DNA of 44,359 nt, from contig CAJMNH010000015.1 in NCBI GenBank assembly GCA_905214725.1, forward strand, positions 1-44,359. The letters are read 5' to 3'. Under the pieces are notes generated by a model. That model had not been told where the DNA came from and searched no databases. It saw only the letters and a list, made by a program, of their open reading frames with translations. Origin of the DNA: an uncultured bacterium (lineage in GTDB: Bacteria > Bacteroidota > Bacteroidia > Bacteroidales > Rikenellaceae). Both the position numbers and the translations under genes were made by a program. This document shows, one piece after another, positions 8,634-16,998 of the stretch (position 1 is its first letter; each line of letters starts with the position of its first letter).

Positions 8634-8653
8634 AGTCTCACCTGCCGGAATCG

Positions 8654-9568
8654 TCAGGAATTCATCAGTGCGTCGACCTCCGCCCGCGTCGGAACGGAAC
8701 TCTGAGCGCCCATGCGCGTGACGGCGATCGACGAAGCCGCCGTGGCGAAACGCACCGCTTCGAGCAGCGTGCGTCCTTCGGAGAGGGCGACGGCCAGCGC
8801 GCCGTTGAACGTGTCGCCGGCAGCCGTCGTATCGACCGCCTCGACCCGTCGGGCGGGCACCCGCTCGCAGCAATCAGGCCCCTTGACGAGCGAGCCCTCG
8901 CCGCCGAGCGTCACCACGACCTGCCGCACGCCGCGCGCAAGCAGCGCGTCGGCCGCCCGTTCGGCATCGTCCGTATCGACTACGGGCATCCCCGCCAGCA
9001 TGGCGCACTCGCTGCGGTTGGGCGTGAGCAGATAGCACCGCCGCAGCAACTCGTCGGGAATCGCCGCCGCAGGAGCGGGATTGAGAATCACCCGCACGCC
9101 GTGACGCGCCGCCACTTCGGCCGCATGAACGACCGCAGGCAGCGGAATCTCCAACTGCAACACGACGAAATCCGCCGCCGCGATCTCGGCTTCGGCGCGA
9201 TCGACATCCTCCGGCGAGAACCGTTCGTTGGCGCCCGGAGCCACGACGATCGAGTTCTCGGCCGCCGCATCGACGCAGATCAGCGCCACGCCCGACGACG
9301 CAGCCGCGTCGCGCGTCACATGGCGCACGTCCATCCGCTCGGAGCGATACCCCGCAAGCGCCTGCTCACCAAACAGATCGCATCCCACGCGCGCCACGAA
9401 GGTCACCTCGCCGCCCAGCCGCGAAGCCGCAACGGCCTGATTGGCCCCCTTGCCGCCGGCGGTCATCATAAAACGGCCGCCGAGAATCGTTTCGCCCGGC
9501 GCAGGCATCCGGTCGGTCTTCACCACCAAATCGGTATTGGCGCTGCCGATCACCACTATTTTTCCCAT
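8654..9568 (-). CDS. rbsK: Ribokinase
   Basis: A 304-aa PfkB-family sugar kinase, expected to phosphorylate D-ribose to ribose 5-phosphate in the cytoplasm. The N-terminal IGSANTDLV, the sugar-binding GGKGANQA (38-45) and the ATP/anion-hole motif DTTAAGDTFNGA with catalytic D252 are typical of RbsK. A related sugar or nucleoside-derived substrate is possible. It is divergent from a LacI-family gene. Its promoter carries a LacI-type operator just downstream of the predicted start point, so repression by that regulator with relief by a sugar ligand is likely. No ribose transporter is adjacent. Confidence 0.92.
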   Translation of the reverse strand: MGKIVVIGSANTDLVVKTDRMPAPGETILGGRFMMTAGGKGANQAVAASRLGGEVTFVARVGCDLFGEQALAGYRSERMDVRHVTRDAAASSGVALICVDAAAENSIVVAPGANERFSPEDVDRAEAEIAAADFVVLQLEIPLPAVVHAAEVAARHGVRVILNPAPAAAIPDELLRRCYLLTPNRSECAMLAGMPVVDTDDAERAADALLARGVRQVVVTLGGEGSLVKGPDCCERVPARRVEAVDTTAAGDTFNGALAVALSEGRTLLEAVRFATAASSIAVTRMGAQSSVPTRAEVDALMNS

Positions 9569-9702
9569 AGATCGAATAAATCAGTTAGTTAGTAAAATTT
9601 CAGGTTCAAGCATACCGCGTTCGAAAATCATCGATTGCCGAACGGCGTTCCTGCACGATAACTCCGCGGCCATTCCATTGTAAAACACGCGCTCAGCCTT
9701 AA

Positions 9703-9716
9703 CGCAAACGTTTGTG
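9703..9716. promoter_or_regulatory. LacI-family operator
   Basis: CGCAAACGTTTGTG is a 14-bp palindrome with one mismatched pair and the central CG typical of LacI/GalR operators. It begins just downstream of the predicted ribokinase start point, a position suited to blocking transcription. Confidence 0.75.
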
Positions 9717-9725
9717 CAAGTTCTG

Positions 9726-9756
9726 CAAAAGTAGGAATGAAAAGTAAAAAAACAAA
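9726..9756 (-). promoter_or_regulatory. Ribokinase promoter (Bacteroidetes type)
   Basis: On the minus strand TTTG (9756-9753) is followed after 19 nt by TACTTTTG (9733-9726). Both elements and the spacing match the consensus. Transcription would start near 9719, giving a leader of about 150 nt. Confidence 0.75.
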
Positions 9757-9785
9757 ATCGGACGCCTGTTTTTCACATATTTTTC

Positions 9786-9793
9786 TAACTTTG
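9786..9793 (+). promoter_or_regulatory. -7 box of the LacI regulator gene
   Basis: TAACTTTG matches TAnnTTTG and lies 20 nt before the regulator's ATG. This predicts a leader of about 14 nt. No exact TTTG is present at the right distance upstream. Confidence 0.5.
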
Positions 9794-9813
9794 TCTCAAA
9801 ATAGACTCCGCTT

Positions 9814-10821
9814 ATGTCCAAAGAGACTCTCATCAGCATCGCGCTGCGCACCCGTTTTTCGGTTTCGACCGTATCCCGCGTACTGAGCGGACAGGCCGCC
9901 AAATACCGCATCAGCGAAAAGACCGTCGCGCTCATCTCGCGCGAAGCCGAGCGTTGCAACTATACGCCCAGCCTGCTGGCCAAGGGGTTGCGCACCAGCC
10001 GTACCGATACGCTCGGGCTGTTGATCCCCAGCATCGACAACCCCTATTTCGCCCATATCGCAAGCATCATCGTCCACGAAGCGCGGGCGAAAGGTTACAA
10101 GGTGATTCTGATCGATACGTCGGAGGACGAACACAACGAACGCGAAGGCGTCCGTTCGCTGCTGTCGCGCAAGGTGGACGGCATCCTGATCGCACCGGCG
10201 GGCGACGATCCCGCTTTTCTGGAAGCGACAGCGCGCCAGACCCCCGTGGTCTGCATCGACCGCCATTTTGCGAAGACGACGCTGCCCTATGTCGTGACCG
10301 ACAACCTGCGGGGCGGCCGCGAGGCGACGCAGCATCTCATCGACTGCGGACACCGGCGAATTCTCTGCATTCAGGGCGTACGCCACTCGATCCCGTCGGC
10401 CGATCGCGTGCGCGGGTATCGGCAGGCGCTCGCCGAAAACGGATTGGGGGCGTTCGCCCGCGTCGTAGGCGACGGCTTCTCGATCCGCAACGGATACGAG
10501 CAGACGCTGCGGGCGCTGCACGCCCGACAGCGTCCGACGGCCATCTTCGCGCTGAGCAACACGATCCTGTTGGGAGCGCTCAAAGCCGTGCGCCAACTGA
10601 AACTGCGCATTCCAGACGACGTGTCGCTCGTCTCGTTCGACAACTACGACTATCTCGATTACCTCGACCCCGCCGTTACCCGCGTCGGCCAACCCAGCGA
10701 CGAGATCGGAGCGCGGGCGATGGAGATGCTTCTGCAACGGATCGCAGGCGAAAACGACGGAGAGAACCAACTGCATCTGCCGCCTTCGCTGATCGTATGC
10801 CGATCCGTGAAAAAACTATAA
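9814..10821 (+). CDS. LacI-family transcriptional regulator
   Basis: A 335-aa regulator. Residues 6-40 are the LacI helix-turn-helix plus hinge helix (SVSTVSRVLSG, then NYTPSLLAKGLRT). The rest is a periplasmic-binding-protein-like sensor (LGLLIPSIDNPYFAHI to the C-terminal VTRVGQPSDEIGARAMEMLL). It is divergent from ribokinase and about 100 nt upstream of the sulfatase gene. The palindrome at 9703-9716 is its most likely target, with ribose or a related sugar as candidate effector; both are inferences from position. A possible half-site (GCAAACG) near the sulfatase promoter could place that gene under the same control. Confidence 0.92.
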   Translation: MSKETLISIALRTRFSVSTVSRVLSGQAAKYRISEKTVALISREAERCNYTPSLLAKGLRTSRTDTLGLLIPSIDNPYFAHIASIIVHEARAKGYKVILIDTSEDEHNEREGVRSLLSRKVDGILIAPAGDDPAFLEATARQTPVVCIDRHFAKTTLPYVVTDNLRGGREATQHLIDCGHRRILCIQGVRHSIPSADRVRGYRQALAENGLGAFARVVGDGFSIRNGYEQTLRALHARQRPTAIFALSNTILLGALKAVRQLKLRIPDDVSLVSFDNYDYLDYLDPAVTRVGQPSDEIGARAMEMLLQRIAGENDGENQLHLPPSLIVCRSVKKL

Positions 10822-10822
10822 G

Positions 10823-10867
10823 TTTTCAAGAAAAAAGCGCATCTTTTCTTCAAAAAGTTTATATTTG
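10823..10867 (+). promoter_or_regulatory. Hairpin and -7 box ahead of the sulfatase gene
   Basis: An AT-rich hairpin (10823-10834 with 10844-10855, one C:C mismatch) follows the regulator gene and may be a weak terminator. TATATTTG (10860-10867) then matches the -7 box, about 50 nt before the sulfatase ATG. The bases GCAAACG at 10866-10872 equal half of the operator at 9703-9716. Confidence 0.45.
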
Positions 10868-10918
10868 CAAACGAAAAGCAAACCACTCCACCCCAAACAT
10901 TAAGAAAAGAGATTCGAA

Positions 10919-12460
10919 ATGAAAACTTCAGCCCTCTCACGCGCGCTCGTTCTGGGCGCCGCTTCCGTTCCTGCGCTGACGGCCGTCTCGTGTGACAAGG
11001 CCCCTGAGCGCAAACCCAACGTAATCTTCATTCTGATGGACGACGCCGGTTACGGCGATTTCGGCTGCTACGGCCAGACGCGCATCGAGACGCCAAACAT
11101 CGACTCGCTGGCCGCACGCGGCATCCGCTTCACGAACGTCTATTCGGCGGCGCCGCTCTCGTCGCCCGCCCGCTGCGGACTGCTCACGGGGATGCATACG
11201 GGACATGCGCAGATCCGCGCCAACGACGAGATGACCCAGCGCGGCGACGTATGGAACCACGAAGCGATGCTGCGCGACTCGACGCTCGAAGGGCAGGCCC
11301 CGCTGCGGGCCGGCACGCCGACGCTGGGTACGGTGATGCGGCAGGGCGGTTACCGAACGGCGATGATCGGCAAGTGGGGCATCGGCGGTCCGGCCACCGA
11401 GAGCACGCCCAACAAGATGGGCTTCGACGAATATTTCGGTTGCATCTGCCAGCGGCAGGCGCACTGCTACTACCCGCCGTTCCTGTGGGAGAACAACCGC
11501 CGCATCTATCTGGACAACAAGCTGCTGCCTCCGGGAACGCCGCTCGACGAGGGCGCCGACCCGCGCGATCCGCACAGCTACGACAAATATACGCAGAACA
11601 CGTACAGTCCCGACATCATGTACGACCGCGTGCTGCGCTTCGTCGACGAGAACCGCGACCGGCCCTTCTTCCTGATGTGGACGACGCCCATCCCCCACAG
11701 CCCGATGCAGGCCCCCGACGAAATGGTGCAGTACTATGTCGAGAAGTTCGGCGACGAAGCGCCGATCGAGGGCAAGGGCTACTTCCCCTCGCGCTGGCCG
11801 CACGCCACCTACGCCGCGATGATCACCTACTTCGACCGGCAGGTCGGCGGGCTGGTGGCCGAGTTGAAGCGGCTGGGCATCTGGGACGACACGATTATCG
11901 TGGTTACGAGCGACAACGGTCCGGCTTCGAACTCCTGCTCCTCGACCGAATGGTTCCAGAGCGCGCACCCGTTCCGCAGCGGCAAGGGCTGGGGCAAATC
12001 GTCGCTGCGCGAAGGCGGCATCCGCATGCCCTTCATCATCGCGTGGGGCGACCGCATCGAGCGGCCGCACGTGAACGACTACATCGGCTACTTTCCCGAT
12101 ATGATGCCCACGCTGTGCGACATCGCAGGCGTCGAGACGCCCCCGACCGACGGCATCTCGCTGTGGCCTACGATCCGCGGCAGGGAACGGCAGCAGCAGG
12201 AGCACGACTACCTCTACTGGGAATTCCCCGGCGGCAAGGGCTGGGTGGCCGTACGCTGGGGCGACTGGAAAGGATTGCTGCGCAAGGTCAAGGAGGGCAA
12301 TGCGCAGCTCGAACTCTACGACGTGCGGCGCGATCTGCACGAGGAGCATGACGTGGCGGCCGACCACCCCGAGATCGTCGCCAAGATGTGGGAGTTCATC
12401 CGCGCCTCGCACACCGAACCGGAGAATCCGCTCTTCAAGATGGAGATACCGGAAGTCTGA
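10919..12460 (+). CDS. Ser-type (S1) sulfatase, probable lipoprotein
   Basis: A 513-aa arylsulfatase-family enzyme that removes sulfate esters, in gut Bacteroidales usually from host glycans or related sugars. The N-terminus has a hydrophobic signal ending in TAVSC, so C25 may be lipidated, although the -3 residue Ala is not ideal. Metal ligands D41-D42 (MDDAGYGDFGCYG) and D332-N333 (SDNGP) are visible. The signature PLSSPARCGLLTG carries the modified residue S81. Serine in this place means formylglycine must be made by a radical SAM anaerobic maturase, and such a gene lies next downstream. The substrate cannot be told from sequence alone. Confidence 0.93.
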   Translation: MKTSALSRALVLGAASVPALTAVSCDKAPERKPNVIFILMDDAGYGDFGCYGQTRIETPNIDSLAARGIRFTNVYSAAPLSSPARCGLLTGMHTGHAQIRANDEMTQRGDVWNHEAMLRDSTLEGQAPLRAGTPTLGTVMRQGGYRTAMIGKWGIGGPATESTPNKMGFDEYFGCICQRQAHCYYPPFLWENNRRIYLDNKLLPPGTPLDEGADPRDPHSYDKYTQNTYSPDIMYDRVLRFVDENRDRPFFLMWTTPIPHSPMQAPDEMVQYYVEKFGDEAPIEGKGYFPSRWPHATYAAMITYFDRQVGGLVAELKRLGIWDDTIIVVTSDNGPASNSCSSTEWFQSAHPFRSGKGWGKSSLREGGIRMPFIIAWGDRIERPHVNDYIGYFPDMMPTLCDIAGVETPPTDGISLWPTIRGRERQQQEHDYLYWEFPGGKGWVAVRWGDWKGLLRKVKEGNAQLELYDVRRDLHEEHDVAADHPEIVAKMWEFIRASHTEPENPLFKMEIPEV

Positions 12461-12528
12461 GTGAACCGATCGGTTTCTGCCGGATCACCGACGAACGGCC
12501 GCAGCGCGGATACAGCCGCTGACCAGCC

Positions 12529-12557
12529 AAACCCCTCCTTTTCATAAGGAGGGGTTT
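12529..12557 (+). terminator. Stem-loop between sulfatase and maturase genes
   Basis: A 12-bp perfect stem (12529-12540 with 12546-12557) encloses a 5-nt loop. The sequence after it is AT-rich but not a T-run, so termination may be partial. The maturase gene starts 49 nt later and could still be read through. Confidence 0.6.
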
Positions 12558-12605
12558 ATATAAATAAATTGCAACCGTTTTCGGCAACGCCGCTTTTTAC
12601 CATAT

Positions 12606-13847
12606 ATGGACGAAATCCTTTCCTACCAGCAATACGTGCGACCGTTCTACGTGATGGCCAAGCCCGCCGGCGCGCGCTGCAACCTGCGGTGCGAGTACTG
12701 TTACTATCTCGAAAAGAGCAACCTCTACCCCGCAGTTCCGGCGCAGACGATGAGCGACGAACTACTCGAACGCTTCATCCGCGACTACATCGCGGCGCAA
12801 TCCGGCGAGGAAGTCGCCTTCGCATGGCACGGCGGGGAGACACTGCTGCGCTCGCGCGACTTTTACCGCCGCGTGGTCGAGTTGCAACGTCGTTACGGCG
12901 CCGGACGACGCATCGAGAACAGCATCCAGACCAACGGCACGCTGCTCGACGACGCATGGTGCAGATTCTTCCGCGAAAACGACTGGCTGGTGGGCATTTC
13001 GCTCGACGGACCGCCCGAGGCGCACGATCGTTACCGCCGCGACCGGCAGGGAGGCCCTACGTTCGACGCCGTGATGCGGGGCGTGGGGCTGTTGCAGAAA
13101 CACGGCGTGGAGTGGAATGCGCTGGCGGTGGTCAACCGCCACAACGCCGACGATCCCGTCGGCTTCTACCGTTTCTTCCGCTCCATCGGCTGCCGGTTTC
13201 TGCAATTCACCCCCGTCGTGGAGCGCATCCTTCCGCACGACGACGGCCGGCAACTCGCCTCGGCGGCCGACGCCGGAGCGCCGCTGGCCGACTTCTCGGT
13301 CACCCCCGAACAGTGGGGGCGTTTCACCTGCGCGCTCTTCGACGAGTGGATCACGGGCGATGTGGGGCGCACCTTCGTACAGTTGTTCGACGCCACGCTG
13401 GCCAACTGGGTCGGGCAGGCGCCCGGCGTCTGCTCCCTGTCGAAAAGCTGCGGCCACGCGGGAGCGTTGGAGTTCAACGGCGACCTCTACGCCTGCGATC
13501 ACTTCGTCTTTCCCGAATACCGACTCGGAAACATCCTCGAAACGCCGCTCACGGAGTTGATGCGCAGCCCGCGTCAAACGGCCTTCGGCGACGCCAAGCT
13601 GCGGGCGCTGCCCGCGCAGTGCCGCCGCTGCCGCTACCTGTTCGCCTGCAACGGCGAATGCCCCCGCAATCGTTTCGAGCGTACGCGCGAGGGCGAATCG
13701 GGGCTGAATTACCTTTGTAAGGGCTACCAGCGTTTCTTCCGCCACGTCGAGCCGTATATGGATTTCATGCGCAACGAACTCTCGCACGGCCGTGCGCCGG
13801 CAGGCGTGATGGAATGGGCGCGCCGCCGGCGCAAGGATGAGCGGTAA
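12606..13847 (+). CDS. Anaerobic sulfatase-maturating enzyme (radical SAM/SPASM)
   Basis: A 413-aa radical SAM protein. The [4Fe-4S]-AdoMet motif is CNLRCEYC (C25, C29, C32), followed by HGGE and SIQTNGTLL. The C-terminal SPASM domain has Cys groups CSLSKSCG, YACDHF, CRRCRYLFACNGECPRNRF and YLCKGY, enough for two auxiliary clusters. The family oxidises a Cys or Ser in sulfatases to C-alpha-formylglycine without oxygen, acting in the cytoplasm before export. The adjacent sulfatase has Ser at the modified position, which only this enzyme class can activate, so it is the obvious substrate. It may also serve sulfatases elsewhere in the genome. Confidence 0.93.
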   Translation: MDEILSYQQYVRPFYVMAKPAGARCNLRCEYCYYLEKSNLYPAVPAQTMSDELLERFIRDYIAAQSGEEVAFAWHGGETLLRSRDFYRRVVELQRRYGAGRRIENSIQTNGTLLDDAWCRFFRENDWLVGISLDGPPEAHDRYRRDRQGGPTFDAVMRGVGLLQKHGVEWNALAVVNRHNADDPVGFYRFFRSIGCRFLQFTPVVERILPHDDGRQLASAADAGAPLADFSVTPEQWGRFTCALFDEWITGDVGRTFVQLFDATLANWVGQAPGVCSLSKSCGHAGALEFNGDLYACDHFVFPEYRLGNILETPLTELMRSPRQTAFGDAKLRALPAQCRRCRYLFACNGECPRNRFERTREGESGLNYLCKGYQRFFRHVEPYMDFMRNELSHGRAPAGVMEWARRRRKDER

Positions 13848-13927
13848 ACTCCTACGCCCGCCTCGCCAAACGACGCGGCTTCCGAAAACTACGAACCTGA
13901 TTTTTTTACAATACCAAATTTCCCTTT

Positions 13928-14758
13928 ATGATGAACGCGATTCGATTGATGGCATTGGCGGCCTGCATGGCCGTAACGCTCGACGCTTCGGCGCAGGAGC
14001 AGGAGATCCGGCTCTTCTCCCACCGCGGCGGCCGCATGGAACACGATGAAAACACGCTTTCGGCCTTTCAGGCCAGTTACGACGCCGGTTACCGAGGCTT
14101 CGAAACCGACATCCGCATGACCAAGGACGGCGCATTGGTCATCACCCACGACAGTTCGCTCGAACGCACCACCGACGGCACGGGCATCGTCGAAGAGAAG
14201 ACCGAAGCGGAAATCCGCCGGCTCGCGACCAAGCAGGGTAACAAGATGATGTTCCTCGACGAACTGCTCGACTTCCTCAAAGGGAAGGAGGGCCTCTACG
14301 TCGAGTTCGAGATGAAGACCCACCCCGCGGCGCTCTACCCCGAAGCGCGGCTGGCCGAATACTGCGACAAACTCTACGATGCGGTGATGGCCATCAAACC
14401 GGCCGACGCCACCTTCGTCTTCACGTCGAGCGACTACCGCGCGCTGCGCTACATGCAGATGAACCATCCCGACGCCGAACTGATGCTTATTTCGGGGAAG
14501 CCCTGCTGCGACGAGACCATCGATTTCAGCAAGGCGGTGGGTATCAAGCGGCTGAGTTGCACGATGGACGGTACGAGCCGTAAGGCCGTCAAGCGGGCGC
14601 ACAAGGAGGGACTCATCGTCATCCTCTGGCCCGGTCAGTCGGTCGAAGACTTTATGCTCGGCGCCTATCTGGGTTGCGACCTGATGTGCACCGACGTGCC
14701 GGTCCAAGTCAAGAACTGGCTTGCCGAAAACGCGCCCTACATCAAGGTAAAATATTGA
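13928..14758 (+). CDS. Secreted glycerophosphodiester phosphodiesterase, copy 1
   Basis: A 276-aa GDPD-family TIM barrel, predicted to hydrolyse glycerophosphodiesters (lipid head-group products) in the periplasm. A signal peptide is clear (hydrophobic stretch ending DASA before QEQE). Family motifs are SHRGG, ENTLSAFQASYDAGYRGFETDIRMTKDG split over the barrel start, THDSSLERTTDG, and VEFEMK. The start ATGATG gives MMNAIRLM; the second Met is equally possible. It is the upstream member of a tandem pair. Its first 195 coding bases from 13940 are identical to copy 2, while the 3' half differs clearly. A terminator follows. Confidence 0.9.
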   Translation: MMNAIRLMALAACMAVTLDASAQEQEIRLFSHRGGRMEHDENTLSAFQASYDAGYRGFETDIRMTKDGALVITHDSSLERTTDGTGIVEEKTEAEIRRLATKQGNKMMFLDELLDFLKGKEGLYVEFEMKTHPAALYPEARLAEYCDKLYDAVMAIKPADATFVFTSSDYRALRYMQMNHPDAELMLISGKPCCDETIDFSKAVGIKRLSCTMDGTSRKAVKRAHKEGLIVILWPGQSVEDFMLGAYLGCDLMCTDVPVQVKNWLAENAPYIKVKY

Positions 14759-14781
14759 CGGCAACCAGCATACGACAACCG

Positions 14782-14811
14782 ATCGGAGACCTCGGTAGGT
14801 CTCCGATTTTC
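14782..14811 (+). terminator. Terminator after phosphodiesterase copy 1
   Basis: An 11-bp perfect stem (14782-14792 with 14797-14807), loop CGGT, followed by TTT. It ends copy 1 transcription before the copy 2 promoter. Confidence 0.75.
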
Positions 14812-14895
14812 ATTTCCGCCCGACAGGTCTGCGACACGGAGCCGCAAGAAAATGAAAGAAAATCGGCAGCAAACGAAAGTATTCGGATCTTCGCC

Positions 14896-14926
14896 TTTGC
14901 GGAATCGGAAAAAAACGTTACCTTTG
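14896..14926 (+). promoter_or_regulatory. Promoter of phosphodiesterase copy 2
   Basis: TTTG (14896-14899), a 19-nt spacer and TACCTTTG (14919-14926) match the Bacteroidetes consensus exactly. The predicted leader is about 125 nt. Copy 1 has no equally good promoter immediately upstream, so the two copies may be expressed differently. Confidence 0.7.
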
Positions 14927-15056
14927 TTTGGTTGGTTGAATGCGACGCGCCGAACTGCCGCGAGACGGATTCCGAACCGGCGCACGGCAGACGAAGCGTT
15001 CGATTCACGAAAGGATAGAACCCAAACAAACGAATCATAACCTAAATTTAAACCCG

Positions 15057-15884
15057 ATGAAAGCTATTCGATTGATGGCATTGGCGGCCTGCATGGCCGT
15101 AACGCTCGACGCTTCGGCGCAGGAGCAGGAGATCCGGCTCTTCTCCCACCGCGGCGGCCGCATGGAACACGATGAAAACACGCTTTCGGCCTTTCAGGCC
15201 AGTTACGACGCCGGTTACCGAGGCTTCGAAACCGACATCCGCATGACCAAGGACGGCGCAATGGTCGTTACCCACGACAGTTCCCTCGAACGCACCACCA
15301 ACGGCACGGGCATCGTCGAAGAGAAGACCGAGGCAGAAATCCGCCAGCTCGTAACTAAGCAGGGCAACAAGATGATGTTCCTCGACGAACTGCTCGACTT
15401 CCTCAAAGGGAAGGAGGGGCTTTACGTCGAATTCGAACTGAAAACCAAACCCGAAAATCTCTATCCCGAAGAGCGTTTGCACGCCTACTGCGACAAACTC
15501 TACGATGCGGTGATGGCCATCAAACCGACCGACGCCACCTTCGTATTCACCTCGGGCGACTATCGCGGCCTGCGCTATCTGCAAGCCAAACACCCGGGCA
15601 TAGACCTGCTGCTGATCACCTCGAAACCCTGCTGCGACGAGACCATCGACCTCTGCAAGGCAATGGGCATCAAGCGTATGGGCGCGACGATGGACGGGTC
15701 GAGCCGCAAAGCCATCAAGAAGGCGCACAAAGAGGGACTCATCGTCAGCCTGTGGCCCGGCCAGTCGGTCGAGGACTTTATGCTCGGCGCCTATCTGGGC
15801 TGCGACTACATGTGTTCCGACGTGCCCATCACCGTCAAAAACTGGCTCGCCGAAAAGGCGCCTTGGATCAAGGTGAAATATTGA
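15057..15884 (+). CDS. Secreted glycerophosphodiester phosphodiesterase, copy 2
   Basis: A 275-aa paralogue of the preceding gene with the same signal peptide and GDPD motifs (SHRGG, ENTLSAF, TKDGAMVVTHD, ERTTNGTG, VEFELK). The start ATG at 15057 gives MKAIRLM, aligning with copy 1. An in-frame upstream extension has no signal peptide and is not used. Bases 15066-15260 match copy 1 perfectly; beyond that the pair drifts apart, with many replacements after residue 125 (for example HPGIDLLLIT against HPDAELMLIS). It has its own promoter and a strong terminator. The periplasmic role is as for copy 1, but substrate range may differ. Confidence 0.9.
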   Translation: MKAIRLMALAACMAVTLDASAQEQEIRLFSHRGGRMEHDENTLSAFQASYDAGYRGFETDIRMTKDGAMVVTHDSSLERTTNGTGIVEEKTEAEIRQLVTKQGNKMMFLDELLDFLKGKEGLYVEFELKTKPENLYPEERLHAYCDKLYDAVMAIKPTDATFVFTSGDYRGLRYLQAKHPGIDLLLITSKPCCDETIDLCKAMGIKRMGATMDGSSRKAIKKAHKEGLIVSLWPGQSVEDFMLGAYLGCDYMCSDVPITVKNWLAEKAPWIKVKY

Positions 15885-15893
15885 TATTCAAAT

Positions 15894-15931
15894 AAAAGAA
15901 GCGTCCCCTCAGCGAGGACGCTTCTTTTTTC
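15894..15931 (+). terminator. Terminator after phosphodiesterase copy 2
   Basis: A 13-bp perfect stem (15894-15906 with 15916-15928), 9-nt loop and a T-run. The A-run on the other side means it could also end minus-strand transcription from the GT9 gene. Confidence 0.85.
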
Positions 15932-15963
15932 AAACCGGAACCGGAGCCTTGCGGCCTCCGGTT

Positions 15964-16998
15964 TTATTTTTCATCGCGGGTCTCCGCGATCAATGCCTCC
16001 ACCCGATCGACAATGGCCTGCGGCGGAATACGCATGCAACGGTAATCGCCGAACTTACAGGGCCGCTGTCCGTAGACCGAGCAGGGCCGGCACGGCAGAT
16101 CGAGCTGCACCTCTCCTTCCGTCGAACAACCATAGCCCAGAAAACCCAGCGAGGGATGGGTCGCACCCCACACCGAAACGACAGGCGTAGCCACCAACGA
16201 AGCCATGTGCATGGCCAGCGAATCCATCGAGACGATGCAATCGAGATTGGCGATAAGGTCCAATTCGCCGGCAAGGCGAAGACGCCCCCAAAGCGCCGTG
16301 ACATTGGGATATTTCCGCTCCATCGCCTCGGCGAACGCCGCTTCGTCGCCTCCGCCGCTGTGGATGAAGACGCGATCGTAACGGGCGCTCAGTCCGGCGA
16401 CCGCTTCGGCCGCCAACTCCTCAGGATAGGTTTTTCCCGTCTGCGCCGAGAAGGGGGCGAAACCGACCCAGACGCCGCGTTTTTCGCCGAACGGATTGGG
16501 TCGCACGGATTTCGCCGCCGGCTGCGGATCGCCGAATACGAAACCCAGACGACGCAGCACGTCGCAGTAACGGATTACGGTATGTTTGAGCGGAGCGGCG
16601 GCCGGATTCGAACACCCCAGCCGGAACCACTTCTCGATGCGGCCCTTGTCGATCCGCGCCGTGCGCATCCCCCGCAGCCGAAGCAGCAGGCCGATGATGC
16701 GCGAGCGCAACACGCCGTGCACATCGGCCACGGCGTCGACGCCCCGCCGCTGCGCTTCGCCGGCAAGACGCGACAACCCGCTCAGGCCCTTGTGAAGACC
16801 GTCGTAATCGGCTTCCAGAAAATCGACGTCCAGCCCTGCGAAGAAAGGTTTGAACAGCGGTCGCGTGAGCACCGTGATCCGAACATCGGGATAAGCGCCC
16901 CGCAAGGCGCGAAGGGCGTGCGGCAACATCGCCACATCGCCCATCGCAGAATTGCGGATCACCAGAATATGTCGCGGCAACTTATTTCTTAGCGCCAT
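15964..16998 (-). CDS. Glycosyltransferase family 9 (heptosyltransferase-like)
   Basis: A 344-aa GT9 protein, the family of ADP-heptose:LPS heptosyltransferases. The N-terminus ILVIRNSAMGDVAMLPHALRAL is the typical start of the acceptor domain. The C-terminal half has FIHSGGG, a SMDSLAMHMASLVATPVVSVWGATHP segment (nucleotide-sugar site) and a Cys-rich tail (CRPCSVYGQRPCKFGDYRCM). It probably adds a sugar to lipid A core or another envelope glycan on the cytoplasmic side of the membrane. It overlaps the DUF4254 gene by 17 nt, which suggests coupled translation. Confidence 0.88.
   Translation of the reverse strand: MALRNKLPRHILVIRNSAMGDVAMLPHALRALRGAYPDVRITVLTRPLFKPFFAGLDVDFLEADYDGLHKGLSGLSRLAGEAQRRGVDAVADVHGVLRSRIIGLLLRLRGMRTARIDKGRIEKWFRLGCSNPAAAPLKHTVIRYCDVLRRLGFVFGDPQPAAKSVRPNPFGEKRGVWVGFAPFSAQTGKTYPEELAAEAVAGLSARYDRVFIHSGGGDEAAFAEAMERKYPNVTALWGRLRLAGELDLIANLDCIVSMDSLAMHMASLVATPVVSVWGATHPSLGFLGYGCSTEGEVQLDLPCRPCSVYGQRPCKFGDYRCMRIPPQAIVDRVEALIAETRDEK

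Noticed and set aside
8376..8653. ArgR box upstream of the arginine operon
   Set aside because: I looked for a TGAAT-N-ATTCA type palindrome and found none convincing. Regulation of the operon cannot be read from this region.
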